Counted from the first letter of the stretch, positions 21,101 through 31,910 are shown. The stretch is 64,000 nucleotides of DNA from Rhynchonema sp. JSB1_4 (GCA_030248065.1 JASAMV010000365.1:1-64000); one strand, 5' to 3'. Translations and numbers: made by a program. The notes: a model not told the origin generated them from the letters alone.

Positions 21101-24100
21101 TTTTGTGTTTCACACAGTCGACATCCATATCTATGTAAAGGCAAACTACCCCAACACGAGCCCGATTTCGCAGCTGGCAGAATAGTGAAACATTCATACG
21201 TGGCTGCTGATTTGGGAAATGTTACACGTTGAAGAATACAAAATGGAGCATGATGATTTTCTCTTTATATTCGTTTTGAATACATACCCCCTTTGAAATG
21301 GGGCTCGTGTTGGTGTAGTTTGCCAAAACATATGCAGAGTGCACCATTTCGCCGCCGAGCGTCAGCTGACCGACCACATCGCTTCGCATGATGACACGAG
21401 CCAGGTGATGTTTCAAAAGAAGAGACGCAAAGAGACGAAGAGAAAGAAGAGTGCTGATCAGATTGATGCAGATGCAGTTGACGCTTCGAATGTGTGCACT
21501 GCGTGCTTTCGCATGTTCGACAATTATGGTGACTTGTTTGCTCACCAAATCGCACACAAATGGTACAGCTGTGATCGCAAATGGTGAGTGTGAAGGCCAC
21601 TTTATACTTTGTCTCGTTGCGATACACGCAACATTTTCTGAAGCGCTGATTGGCTCGTGCGCGCGCAACAGCCAATCAGCGCGCTAGAAAATGTTGCGTG
21701 TATCGCAACGAGACAAAGTATAAAGTGGCCTTAAAGTGGCCTCGAAGGGGCACTAACAGCTTGTGCATGTGCGCTGCAGTTGTCATCGAAAGAAGAACCC
21801 GCGCATGTTTGTGACCAAACGAGAGCTGATGGAGCATCAACGCCAGTGCGCGCCGGTGCAACGAACGAAGAAGACCAGTGCGCGACGGAGAAAGTCGAAA
21901 GTCAAGAAAACGAAAATCAAGGGACTCAGGGACAGTATTGAGAAACACGCGAAACAGCAACAGCCAGTGGTCAGTTGCCGAACTTGAGGTTGTGTTCAGA
22001 TTGACGTTGCCCAGGGTTTGTTTGAGTTGTTTGTTTCTTCTTTTTATCACCCATTCCGTGAAAGAACTAACGATTATTTTCAGGCCTCAAATATATCCTC
22101 AAGCGGAGTTCCTGTTGACCGATCCAACACTGATGCGCGACTGCAGCCAATTGTGTTCGTGTGTGATTTGTGTGCGCAAATGTTCGGAACAAAGTCTGCC
22201 TTGTGCGCACATAAAAATCAGCATCATCCACCGAATGGTATATGTTATTTCGCTCGGGAATACCTTTGTTTTTTATATATATCACAATTTACCAGAACTT
22301 ATTCGTGTCTCTCATTCCACAGCCGATCCCGACTGCCTGAAATGTTCGCACTGCGATCACGAATCAATGGATCGAGCACAAATGGAACGGCACGAACAGG
22401 TACAGCAGATTTTTAGCTTAAAAATCAGTAAAATGTTGGCACTAAAAGATTTCCATCAATGAAACATCACTGCAGCTACACATACTCGATCAGTCCTACA
22501 TGTGTCAGGTGTATGGCGCAGAATTGGCGAGCGCGAAACATGTGCAGCAACATAAATTCAGTCAACATGGTATTGAGAGGACCTACAAGTCTGTATTTGT
22601 AATATCGAGTTTTTATTTGTGTTTGGTTTTCGTTTTGCTGTATGAAATACAGTTGCATTGGGAAAACCGCTTTTTTCCAGAAAACACGAAAGAAGACCGT
22701 TTTTTCAGAGGCCAAAACAAAGAACCGGAAATTTTCGAAAAAATTTCGAAATTTTACAAGAAAAACTTCAAGTCGCGTGGTCAGTTTCTGGAATCGTGCA
22801 AAAACCATTTTTATGTGTTTTGGTCGTCTTGTCCAACATGTCTTTTCCTCGTGACCATATTTTGGCCAAATGTGCCAAATTTGAACCGACGACCAACTTT
22901 TGGCCTGGAAACATATCAAAAAAGGTTTTTTCTTCGAAAAAATGGGTTTTTTGTGCATATACTTTTCCGAAAAAATTGCAACTCTAGTTTGAAATAGTCA
23001 TTTGAGTCCCGCATGCGGCCCCAGTTGATCTCAACATGAAAATAGCTTCAACCACAAAACTAAAAGCTGCATCAATAATTTTTTGACATCAAATGCGTCA
23101 ACTCTATTTTGCATGCAAAACGTATATTTTTATCGTCCCAGATGCAAACAATGTGGGCACATTTCACACACCAAAGAAGATAAACGAAACCACAAGCGTG
23201 CGCACAAGGCAACCGATGCCCAGCCCGCTGATGTTTCACTCGGTGTATATAAGCAGTTCACATGTGCCACATGCAGTCAAACGTTCACCACGGTGCTGGA
23301 ATTGGGTCAACATCAGCTGATGGTGCATGATAAGGGCAGATGGGCGGGAATGGCGCGCAAACACAAGTTGGTCGATATTTCAGCATAGTTTCAATGCAGT
23401 AAGGGCCAACGGGCATGATATTGGTTGCACAATGACTATACAGGAATTCAACAACTTTTTTCTGGATCGTAAAGGGGGAAAATGACGTTGCATTGCGCAA
23501 TTTACACACAAAGCGTGTAGTTATCGAATGTTTATGGGTGCAGAAACTGTATTTTTTTCAGATGATAATGTTTTCTCAGATATACATACAGTATGGCGCA
23601 GTGGTCAAGAGTGACTGAACCTGAAAATCAGGATTAATTTGAGGAATTGTTACGTGGCCATTGTGCGACCAATGGCTACTAATTTCAGGACTTTCCACTT
23701 CAATAACAGTGTGGTGCGTGTGCACATACCGAAAACTTTTCTGCACAAAAAATGCTGTCCCTGGATGGGATTCGAACCCACGCTTTCAGTACGTGCATGC
23801 GCACCACACCGTTATTACAATATCGCTGTTATTACTGTCAAGCAAGTCACATTGGTATTTGATCTTAAACCATCACTGATCAGAAGTCTACCCAACTTGA
23901 CACAGATGTTCGTTGTGCAACCGCCTGTTCAAACGCAGTGATAATCTGGCGCAGCATCAAAGACGCAAACACGGTCGACTTGGAGATGATGTGAAAGCAA
24001 AGGTGAGCGCATGAACACGGCGTAGTACATTGTATTGTGCATGACATGCTCCATTCGATCGAATATTACGACATTCGGCGCGCGCGGGTGCAGAGCGTAG

Positions 24101-25051
24101 AATGCACACGCACGTAACAATGAATATTGTCATGTCGTGGCTCAAACGCCTTTACAGTCCAATCCTGTGGAGTGCCCAAAATGTGATCAATGGTTTCTGG
24201 GCAAAAGCAGTCTGACTCGACACGAGAAAGCCAAGCACACGGACTTACGGGACAAACCTATCAAGTGGGTTTCATGTCACTTCTTCCGCTTTTTATAAAA
24301 ATTTCGCACCTAAGCGTCGGCATTACCGACATAGTTTGCGCCAGTTTCCCTTTTGCCGGCAAAATTTTGGATGCAATTTTCACGAGCGCCGAATTTTTAC
24401 GTGCCAATCAGTATTTTTCATTTGTACCACACGAGAACACGTGCCGTTGCCCATAAATGGGTGAATAAAAATGTCAGGTTTGAAACATTAGTCAATCGAA
24501 ACATATCGCAGACGCGGCCAGTGCGAAAACGCAACGTTTGATGACCAATTGTTGACCGGACATCAGCTGCGTAGCCGTCCGGAGATTTTCGATCGCGATA
24601 TTCAAACACCAACACCTAGACCAAATGTTTTGGAGCGATATGATCACAATGACTTGGGTGGGTCGCTTCTTGTCTTGAAATGTACAGTACTTCATTGGAA
24701 CAACAACTTGCTTTTCCACTTCGCACTGACCTGTTCATGTGCATAACCAGCCACAAAATGACCCACTGCTGTCGTTTGCCATTTTCAGCCCAACCCGACT
24801 CCCTGTCGACGCTGCTGGTTGAATTGAACAACTTTGATGCGCGCTTATATGGCAATCATGAAACATCAGCCAGCCAGCCGCACAGTGTGAGCACTGGTCA
24901 GAGTGAGAGAACGCTCAGTGTATTGGAAGAAGGACATGCAGTAATTGGTGTGAATGAACAATGGCTGGGGCACAATTACAACCACGATTGTGATCAGAAT
25001 ACGGCCTACACATTGTACGCTGAATGTGGCTTGACCTACACGGTGTTGTAA
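15170..25051 (+). CDS. Large C2H2 zinc-finger protein with duplicated exons, 23 exons
   Basis: Exons: 15170-15393, 15492-15610, 15691-16246, 16572-16649, 16758-17447, 17712-17888, 18202-18669, 19136-19261, 19391-19468, 20079-20264, 20354-20557, 20652-20765, 20864-21052, 21338-21583, 21780-21969, 22084-22237, 22323-22399, 22476-22588, 23142-23366, 23906-24002, 24158-24264, 24512-24657 and 24789-25051. The sum is 4,827 nt (1,608 aa) and every phase closes. Roughly 20 fingers occupy residues 70-110 and 530-1500. Canonical ones include HECSFCDYKTRKTGNYNSHM (exon 11) and a CSLCNRLFKRSDNLAQH finger (exon 20), with the linker HGIERTYKC across exons 18-19. A second class is C-x4-C, completed by CRxRVHxFATERELxDHIAS, with an intron just before the second Cys. 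Residues 115-520 and 616-740 are disordered, with repeated SCQSRCCSR and RPSTLDPxETRSNSNCD blocks. Fingers at exons 5/6, 13/14 and 18 have lost a Cys. It is probably a nuclear DNA- or RNA-binding protein. The true 5' end could lie further upstream. Confidence 0.85.
21140..21324. mobile_element. MITE with GGCAAACTAC termini, intron 13
   Basis: GGCAAACTACCCCAACACGA at the left and, inverted, GGCAAACTACACCAACACGA at the right form the ends, continuing as GCCC(G)ATTTC. The family recurs at 25905-26098, 35553-35740 and 47940-48460. The right end is only 13 bp from the exon 14 acceptor. The ATGTCGCAA(A/C)CG start found in sister exons is missing from exon 14. Confidence 0.75.
21593..21732. repeat. 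Near-perfect foldback element, intron 14
   Basis: Arms of about 63 bp, starting AAGGCCACTTTATACTTTGT and ending in the exact complement, enclose a loop of about 14 bp (CGTGCGCGCGCAAC). Almost every base of the arms pairs. This is a MITE-like palindrome with no coding capacity, inside a 196-bp intron of the zinc-finger gene, so it takes up most of that intron. Confidence 0.88.
22640..22990. repeat. Repeat with AAAACCGNTTTTTT motifs, intron 18
   Basis: An AT-rich insert carries GAAAACCGCTTTTTTCC, GACCGTTTTTTC and TGGTCGTC...TTGGCC motifs resembling the inner parts of 9220-9590 and 16380-16530. No clear termini or duplication were found. It lies between exons 18 and 19 of the zinc-finger gene. 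Confidence 0.35.
23421..23672. mobile_element. Mariner-type MITE (TTGGTYGCACAATGAC family), intron 19
   Basis: The ends TTGGTTGCACAATGACTATA and, inverted, TTGGTCGCACAATGGCCA are preceded by TA. Copies of the same family at 28429-28703 and 42015-42288 have matching empty sites in other duplicates that show TA target duplication. No transposase. Confidence 0.75.
23707..23811. repeat. Small foldback containing a tRNA T-arm-like sequence
   Basis: Arms CAGTGTGGTGCGTGTGCAC and, inverted, CGGTGTGGTGCGCATGCAC enclose about 60 bp. On the minus strand the loop contains GTGGGTTCGAATCCCAT, a perfect tRNA T-arm/B-box. No complete cloverleaf can be drawn: the acceptor 5' strand and D-arm are absent. Confidence 0.5.
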
Positions 25052-25305
25052 CGGTGAGATGACGGGGGCCGCAGACCCAGGTCGTAACGGCAAACGGAAA
25101 CTCGGCTAATAGTTTTGTCGTCAAATCACGTCGTCGAACAAGCAATAATACATGAGCCCCAAATGAGCGCGAAAATAATACATGTGATTTGACGCGACAA
25201 AATGAGGGGACATGATTTGACGACATTACTATAAGCCTGTAAACTCAAGCAAAACCAGTAAAAACACGCACGGCACTAACATCTCAAAGGTTATCATTAA
25301 TAAAC
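25052..25305. other. 3' flank of the zinc-finger gene with a small foldback and polyA signal
   Basis: GTCGTCAAATCA near 25120 and TGATTTGACGAC near 25212 form the ends of a foldback of about 110 bp. AATAAA at 25299-25304 is a likely polyadenylation signal, 250 bp after the stop codon. The stretch is bounded by GTTGTAA at both sides and is absent from the degenerate last-exon copies near 31738 and 40176. Confidence 0.5.
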
Positions 25306-25683
25306 CTGTTGTAAACGAACGTTCCTTGTTTTCTTTTGGAAGCCGGGTTTCTTCTTGTTATTTTCTGACCAATCTTGGTTTTTTGTTGGCATAGTTCTAT
25401 TTTTTGTCTTTTTCTTGGATACTCTGTGTGGTGCATTGCATTGAGTTGCAATTTTGCGCTTTCTTGCTGGATTTTTGAGTCTTCTATGTAAGATCCTAGT
25501 CTTTTGAAAATTCGCTAGTCTTTTTTTCAAAACAAAGCAATTTAATTTTGTTGCAGACGAGATTCGTTGTTGTTGTTTTAGTTGTCTTTTTTGAAATATC
25601 CGAGTAAAAATTCTATTTGCGCCTCACACCGGTGTTTGACGAAAGATACAATACCATATATACAGTAGCTCAAGCAAGGCACC

Positions 25684-25905
25684 ATGATAATAAAGATGAT
25701 GTTCCAGTTCACTTTCAAAATCGTAATTTTCTTCGAACACGCTCCGCATCAATACTCAGATATTGAATACATGGTGTATTTGGAACCGCTGGCCACAAAA
25801 GTGCTAAACGCATCGTCAGAATATTATGAAACCACTTGCGTCAACCGCGATACAATCAGCCTAAGTGACAACCTCCCGTGGACTGCCTTTACATACATGC
25901 ATTAA
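25684..25905 (+). CDS. Unassigned ORF, partly preserved in both duplicates
   Basis: 73 codons from ATG; the first 65 recur at 35092-35289 with a single residue change. The chain is basic then acidic (FFEHAPHQYSDIEYMVYLEP) and shows no domain I recognise. The A reading runs into the MITE at 25905. In copy B a TGG-to-TAG change ends the frame earlier. It may be a gene fragment carried by the duplication. Confidence 0.3.
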   Translation: MIIKMMFQFTFKIVIFFEHAPHQYSDIEYMVYLEPLATKVLNASSEYYETTCVNRDTISLSDNLPWTAFTYMH

Positions 25906-26098
25906 GGGCAAACCACACCAACATGAGCTCGATTTCGAAGGTGGTGTGTATCCAAAACGAACAGAAAGAGAAAATCATCATGCTTCACTTCGTATTCTTC
26001 AAGGTGTAACACTTCCCAAATCAGCAGCCACGTATGAATGTTTCACTATTCTGCCAGCTCCGAAATCGAGCTCGTGTTGGTGTTGGTGTAGTTTGCCT
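25905..26098. mobile_element. MITE with GGCAAACYACACCAACA ends
   Basis: Terminal inverted repeats match the intron 13 element at 21140. The outer flanks carry a 13-bp direct repeat TACATACATGCAT, longer than most target duplications and partly microsatellite-like. Copy B has the same insertion (about 35553-35740), so it predates the duplication. Confidence 0.7.
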
Positions 26099-26437
26099 GT
26101 ACATACATGCATATGATCACAGCAAGAGATAAGCACAAAATGTTGCACTAATCCCATACCGGTTGTCACAGAGACCGCGCCAATCTCTATTTTTTCACCG
26201 CTGCATCTGCACGTGACACGCATGCGTATGCGGCTCGTATTTTGTTATATCTTGTCGGTACTTTTGTGTCGCAACAACAGCCCCTTAACTGTGGGACGAT
26301 CCGCTCTGCTGGACCTTTTTTTAGCTGAAAACGTGTTTTGTGAGAATCACAAATAGCACAGTGGTTATCAGTGACTGAACGTGGAAGATCAGGATTGATT
26401 TGATGAATTCTTATATAGTCATTGTGCGACCAATACC

Positions 26438-27519
26438 CAGGGTTGGGCAAAAAACTTTTTTTCAAAAATTCGTTTTTTAAACGTTATTTAAAACGTTTGT
26501 TTAGAAACGCCTAGATAACCGAATTATGCCCCAAAAAAGTTGGAAAACGCTCACGTTCGGAAGAAAACGTGGTTAAATAAAGCAATTCTATGTGTTCTGA
26601 GGCAAAATAAACGGGTTTCAAGCCTTTTCTAGCGAGTTGTTAACATCCCATATCAGACCCGCATCGTGGGACCAACTTTGTCCGGGGTCATCATTGAAAG
26701 TGAAACTCCGTATATCGACGTATCTTGACAAAGTAAAAATTGGTCGGAAGTTTTTTGAAAAAAGGGACAAAAAATTGCTTTTCCTTGAAAAATCAGGGTA
26801 CTAAAATCAAGTAAATTCAGGGAAAAAACGACAAATGACCCAGAGGTTTTTTTAAAAAACGTCGTTTTTTAAGAAAAAGCGCCGTCGTTTTTTTTAAATT
26901 TACTGGAATTGATTGAAACAGCGGTTATGACATGACGCCAACAGATTGCCCAGGTGACCGCTGGTTGTTGGGGCCAGGGTTGGGCAAAAAACGTTTTTTT
27001 TTAAAAATCGTTTTTTTTTAAAAAACGTTTTTTTAAAAAAAAGGTTTTTTTAAAACGCCCAGATGACCAAAATATGCCCCCAAAAAAATGGAAAACGCTC
27101 ATGTTGGGAAGAAAACGTGGTTAAATAAAGCAATTCTATGTGTTCTGAGGCAAAATAAACGGGTTTCAAAGCCTTTTCTAGCGAGTTGTTAACATCCCAT
27201 ATCAGACCCGCATCGTGGGACCAACTTTGTCCGGGGTCATCATTGAAAGTGAAACTCCGTATATCGACGTATCTTGACAAAGTAAAAATTGGTCGGAAGT
27301 TTTTTGAAAAAAGGGACAAAAAATTGCTTTTCCTTGAAAAATCAGGGTACTAAAATCAAGTAAATTCAGGTTAAAAACGACAAATGACCCAGAGGTTTTT
27401 TTAAAAAACGTCGTTTTTTAAGAAAAAGCGCCGTCGTTTTTTTTAAATTTACTGGAATTGATTGAAACAGCGGTTATGACATGACGCCAACAGATTGCCC
27501 AGGTGACCGCTGGTTGTTG
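26438..27519. mobile_element. Tandem pair of CAGGGTTGGGCAAAAAACG-type elements
   Basis: Two successive copies start at 26438 and 26975 with CAGGGTTGGGCAAAAAAC and run about 540 bp each. Neither has the usual GCCCAACCCTG end. Both instead continue into the flank beginning TTTACTGGAATTGATTGAAA, which points to unequal recombination. Copy B has only one (36075-36611). Confidence 0.8.
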
Positions 27520-28428
27520 GGGGCCCATAAATTGCAACCAGGGGAATCAACGCTCGCGACGTCGTGTGTGAGTGCCCCATACGATCGAAATGCGTGAAAG
27601 AGGTCCCCTATATAACACAGCACAAGTAAACGTTTCTTGCTCACGGTTATGAAAAAAATAAAAATATTTCAACTTCTGAAATTATTGTAGCTTGGAGTTG
27701 ACCAAGGCCGTGTTTTCACCGTCTTCACAATTTCCCCTCAACTTTTTACCTTTCGCAGTTGCTATATGTATGTATGTAAGAGTTATGAAATTTTTCGGCA
27801 GTAAACATAAAAAACACTGATAAATGGCTTATAAATTATGTCTTGTTGGAAATCTTGCAGGAATGATGAAATTGTGTGCCGTGTTTTCAAATTAGTGAAA
27901 ATAATAATACGTTCATGCTAAGTCGCAAATACATTGATCGTCGTTTGCGCCGACCATATGCCCAAACCTTGTGACCAGTTTTTTTGTTTCAAATATTAGT
28001 GGAGGTTCAATTGCCGAGTGTGTTACAGATGCATTTAACACTTTGAGATTGCGCTTAACGACAGCGTTCGTTGCCTTCTGTGATGTGGGAAAACCAGTTT
28101 CATACAAGAGAAACGTTCAAGCTAGAACATTCGCATTTAGTATTTGCGTTTTTCGTGTTAACTAACAGCTGCAACTAGGGTTGCTTAAAAAAAGCTTTTA
28201 ATAAAAAATAAAAATTGTTTAAGCTCACGTTTTGCTTTTTTATAAAAAAAGTTGCCTAAAATTGGCTGAAATGTCCAAAATGCTTTTTCGCGATGAAAAT
28301 TCGACACCTTTTTTTGTGTGGACGGGCCATAATTTTTAAAAAATCGCGCCTGCGGCGCCTTATGTTCCCAAACCTGTACAGGGATGCGCGGGGCTGGTCT
28401 TTTATAGTGATATGGCACCTATAATGTG

Positions 28429-28703
28429 TTGGTCGCACAATGACCATATAAGAATTCATCAAAATCAATCCTGATTTTCACGTTCAGTCACTCTTAACCA
28501 CTGTGCTATTTGTGACTCTCACAAAATATTTTCAGCTGAAAGTAACCTGGCAGATCAACCACGTTGCCGCAGGTCTGAAACATTCTCTTTACTACGTGTT
28601 TTGTGTGTAATCGCGCAACGCAACGTCATTGCCCCGTCACTAGCCTGCTTTGCGATTCAGGAAAAAAATTTGACCAATTCTTATAAAGTCATTGTGCGAC
28701 CAA
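28429..28703. mobile_element. Mariner-type MITE, copy A
   Basis: TTGGTCGCACAATGAC at the left and its inverse at the right. Copy C at about 44056-44080 reads ATAATGTACCACTGC without the insertion. This indicates a TA target, with one base of the left TA since mutated. Copy B carries the same element with a further insertion inside it (37690-38118). Confidence 0.82.
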
Positions 28704-28827
28704 TACCACTGCATGCAACTACATACACGTTTATATGGAGGTCTGGTGCAAAATCGAGGTGTACAAGGTCGATATCAGACACGCAAGATTTGGGCTGTAA
28801 TTCGACATATTAACATTAACATTAACC

Positions 28828-29193
28828 TTGAAAAAGTTCACCAAAATGACGATTACTGATCGAAATCGATCCACCAACATGGACGTTCGGGAAGAAACCA
28901 GCCCAATATTGACGCACAATCTGTGCATGGAAATCAGGACCTGCAAAGCAAAAGTTAAAATTACTGACGGTGGTATAGTCTTTCCGTTTTATAACAGTCC
29001 AGAGGCGGTATACAGAAAATGTTTCAACGCCTTGAAAACAGTAGTCATCGTCGTGGATGATAACCAACAGGCCGAAACATGCGTGTTACTTGATGGCTGC
29101 AGTTGCGATGAAACATTTGCTGTATACTTTGTTTGGACCGAGAATAAAATGAAGCACTATATAGGCGCCGTGTTACGGGCGCGTATAGATTGA
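28828..29193 (+). CDS. Unassigned 121-codon ORF inside a nested transposon
   Basis: The frame begins MKKFTKMTITDRNRSTNMDV and includes FYNSPEAVYRKCFNALKTVV and a Cys-containing block LLDGCSCDETFAVYF. I recognise no domain. It lies inside an element whose ends are GGGCCCGCCGCTATTG (left end seen in copy B at about 38434, right end here at about 30545). Its last codons are borrowed from the foldback starting at 29177. In copy B, 185 bp of it is deleted. It may be a captured gene fragment or the remnant of an element-encoded protein. Confidence 0.35.
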   Translation: MKKFTKMTITDRNRSTNMDVREETSPILTHNLCMEIRTCKAKVKITDGGIVFPFYNSPEAVYRKCFNALKTVVIVVDDNQQAETCVLLDGCSCDETFAVYFVWTENKMKHYIGAVLRARID

Positions 29194-30241
29194 ACTGGAA
29201 ATATTTCTGGAGCACCAATTTTTTATTCTATGTCCGAAAGCCAGAAATATCTCCAGCTCAATCTATACGCAAAACTGGAAATATTTCTGGAGCCATGTTT
29301 TTTATTCTATGTCACAGGTCCAGAAATATTTCCAGCTCAATCTATACGCAAAACTGGAAATATTTCTGGAGCACTTCGTAACATTTATGTGCCCAAGTTA
29401 TTCAAGAAAAAACGTGGTGTGAGTGCATGCAACATTTTCTTTGATTACAGGGTGTGCCAAATTATAACATGAATTATTGGTTGTGCAGCAACAGTTTGAT
29501 GGTGATAAAACGCAAAGTATACACCCAACATCAGCTTTGAATTTTTTTAAAGTTTGCCAAGCTAAACTTTACTATTTTGCAAACATGTTTTCACATGCTC
29601 CCGACAACGCGTTTTTTAAAGAAAAATTTGCACCTGAAAATTTCAGTTTGTACTGAACTGTACTGAACCAATGGTTTTTAAATGTGCACAATGTGACGCA
29701 ATGAAAATTCTAACAAGGAGATCGCTTGCATACCACAAAAACAAAATAAAGTGTATACCGAGGTCGGAAGCTCAATTCTGATACCGCACCAAATTAGGGG
29801 CATCGTTTAGAATTCTCGGGCATGTGAAAGCATTTTTACAAAATAGCGAATATCGCTTGGCAAGTAGAACTTTAAACAATCTAAAGCTGATGTTGGGTGT
29901 ACTTTGCGTTTTGTCACCATTCAACTGTTGCTGCACAAACAATAATCCATGATATAATTTGGCACACCCTGTAATCAAAGAAAATGTTGCATGCACTCAC
30001 CCCACATTTTTTCTTGAATAAGCTGGAGGCATAAATGTTTCAAACTGCTCCAGAAATATCTCCAGTTTTGCGTATAGATTGAGCTGGAGATATTTCTGGA
30101 TCTGTGACATATAGAAAAAATTGTTGCTCCAGAAATATTTCCAGGTTGTGTATAGATTGAGCTGGAGATATTTCTGGCTTTCGGACATAGAATAAAAAAT
30201 TGTTGCTCCAGAAATATTTCCAATTCAATCTATACGCGCCC
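29177..30241. mobile_element. 1,065-bp foldback transposon with long TIRs, TSD TAC
   Basis: The ends GGGCGCGTATAGATTGA and the exact inverse are flanked by TAC on both sides. Copy B (about 38676) has the undisturbed site GTTACGGTAG. Inverted arms extend about 370 bp and include three or four sub-repeats of CTATACGCAAAACTGGAAAT followed by ATTTCTGGAGC in each arm. The 3-bp duplication and GGG/CCC ends resemble PIF/Harbinger-type elements, but TAC is not the usual TWA. No transposase. Confidence 0.88.
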
Positions 30242-31737
30242 TACGGTAGCTTGACAAAACATTTGTCTTTTGCAAAACAGGTTATGTTTTATCCGGCTAC
30301 CGTGACTCGCTGCCTATATCACGCCCCGCCAGTTATTTTGAATTCTCTTGTAATTCCTGATTATCATGTGGGGATGTGCGTCAATATTTTGCAGCTTTGT
30401 TCCCGATAGGCCATTTTTGCGGATCGATTTTGGTGGGTAATCGCCACTTTGGTGAAGTTCATCAAAACTAATGTTCTTGATCTCGATGCCAACTAACGAT
30501 ATGAACAAAAACAACCTGGTCGAAAATCCAAAAAACAATAGCGGCGGGGCCCCTTTAACCTCAGGCTGGTCTGAGACCGTAGAATCTGCGCAACATTACC
30601 AGACGTTAGCATACAAGTTCGGTCTCAGGCGAAAAGTTTCCAATTTTTGTAGAATATGGTGTATCGATTTCATTTCTCCTGGGCCGTCATTTGCAACACT
30701 TAACAATAAAAATTTTTTTCTTTTTCTCAAGGACCATTTTTCTGATTTTTTTTCAAAAACCTTTTTTCTGATTTTTTTCTGTTGGCGCAGAATGAAGAAA
30801 AATCTACATTTTTTGGCTCCAACCGCTTCTGCTCGCACAAACGCGGTTTCGCAACCAACTGAAATCATCAAATGTCTCAAATTTATGTTCCTATTTTATC
30901 CTTCTGGCAAAGTTTTTGGTCATATACATACGCAATTGTGATTGCCGTTTCTGCTGTGATTCCTGTGGACCATGACCTCCATTAAAGCAAATAGAGCGGA
31001 GGCACCCAGTGGCAGTGCTGTGGCTGGGGGAGTGGTTTCGCGATTTCGCGCTTTGCCGCGCTTTCGTTCGCGCCCAAGCGTTTCGCTTTTTTTCGCGCTC
31101 TCTTGCTTTGATGCTTTTGAACAAAAAAATCTTTTATTAATTATTCAGAAATGTTGTTAATATTCATATCCTGAGAACGAATCATTATTCTTTTCAGTTC
31201 AGAGAAGGAAAAACGACAAGATGGCGACAGTCATGAACATGATGGTTTTGTTATGTCGTTCATCTACACATGAAGGCTGCTAAGGACTCTGAACACTAAC
31301 CATTAACTATGCACTACTGATGCAAACCGAATAACCACCCAAACCCAAGCAGAGCAAAGCACCAACCATTGATATCACAGCGCATGGATTCAAATGCACC
31401 AACAATCCGGCACAGCTTTAAAACTGCTCAAATCTAGATAATCCACTTCCGTTCCAATTCCGGTGCGATATTGGAAACTGAGCACTCATGCATGGGCTAG
31501 GCGGTGTCACTCGCCCAATGTGCGACTGAGTGTGAGACTAATAACTGTTCTGTGCTCCCACTTTTAATGAAAGCACAAAATTCTGCCCTGTTGCTATTCA
31601 CAGTATCAAAGCACGAAATTTGCAAAAAAGTTTCGCGCCCGAGCGCGAAATTGAAATTTGCCTTCGCGCCCTCTTCGCGCCTGGCGCGAATAGCGAAGCG
31701 CGAAAAAAAGCGAAATTTTCAGGCGCGAGCCCATTAC

Positions 31738-31910
31738 TAGCGCCCATGAAACATCAGCCAGCCAGCCGTACATTGTGAGCACTGGTGAGGGCGAGAGGAC
31801 GTTCACTGCATTGAATGAGTATTGATGATGGCCGGGGCACAGTTACAAAAACCACTGTTGGGAGCAGAATAAGGATGGCTTGACCGACACCCCGTTGCAA
31901 GCGAATGTCT
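31738..31910 (+). pseudogene. Decayed copy of the zinc-finger gene's last exon (copy A)
   Basis: CATGAAACATCAGCCAGCCA, followed by GTGAGCACTGGT, matches the terminal exon at 24855-24900. Weaker similarity continues through the region corresponding to 24905-25050 and then into 3' flank. Several indels and an early stop (GAGTATTGATGA) destroy the frame. There is no acceptor. Confidence 0.8.

Noticed and set aside
23585..23672. tRNA-derived SINE head (GGCGCAGTGGTCAAGAG resembles an A-box)
   Set aside because: Full copies elsewhere have inverted TTGGTCGCACAATGAC ends and TA duplications, so it is a MITE, not a SINE.
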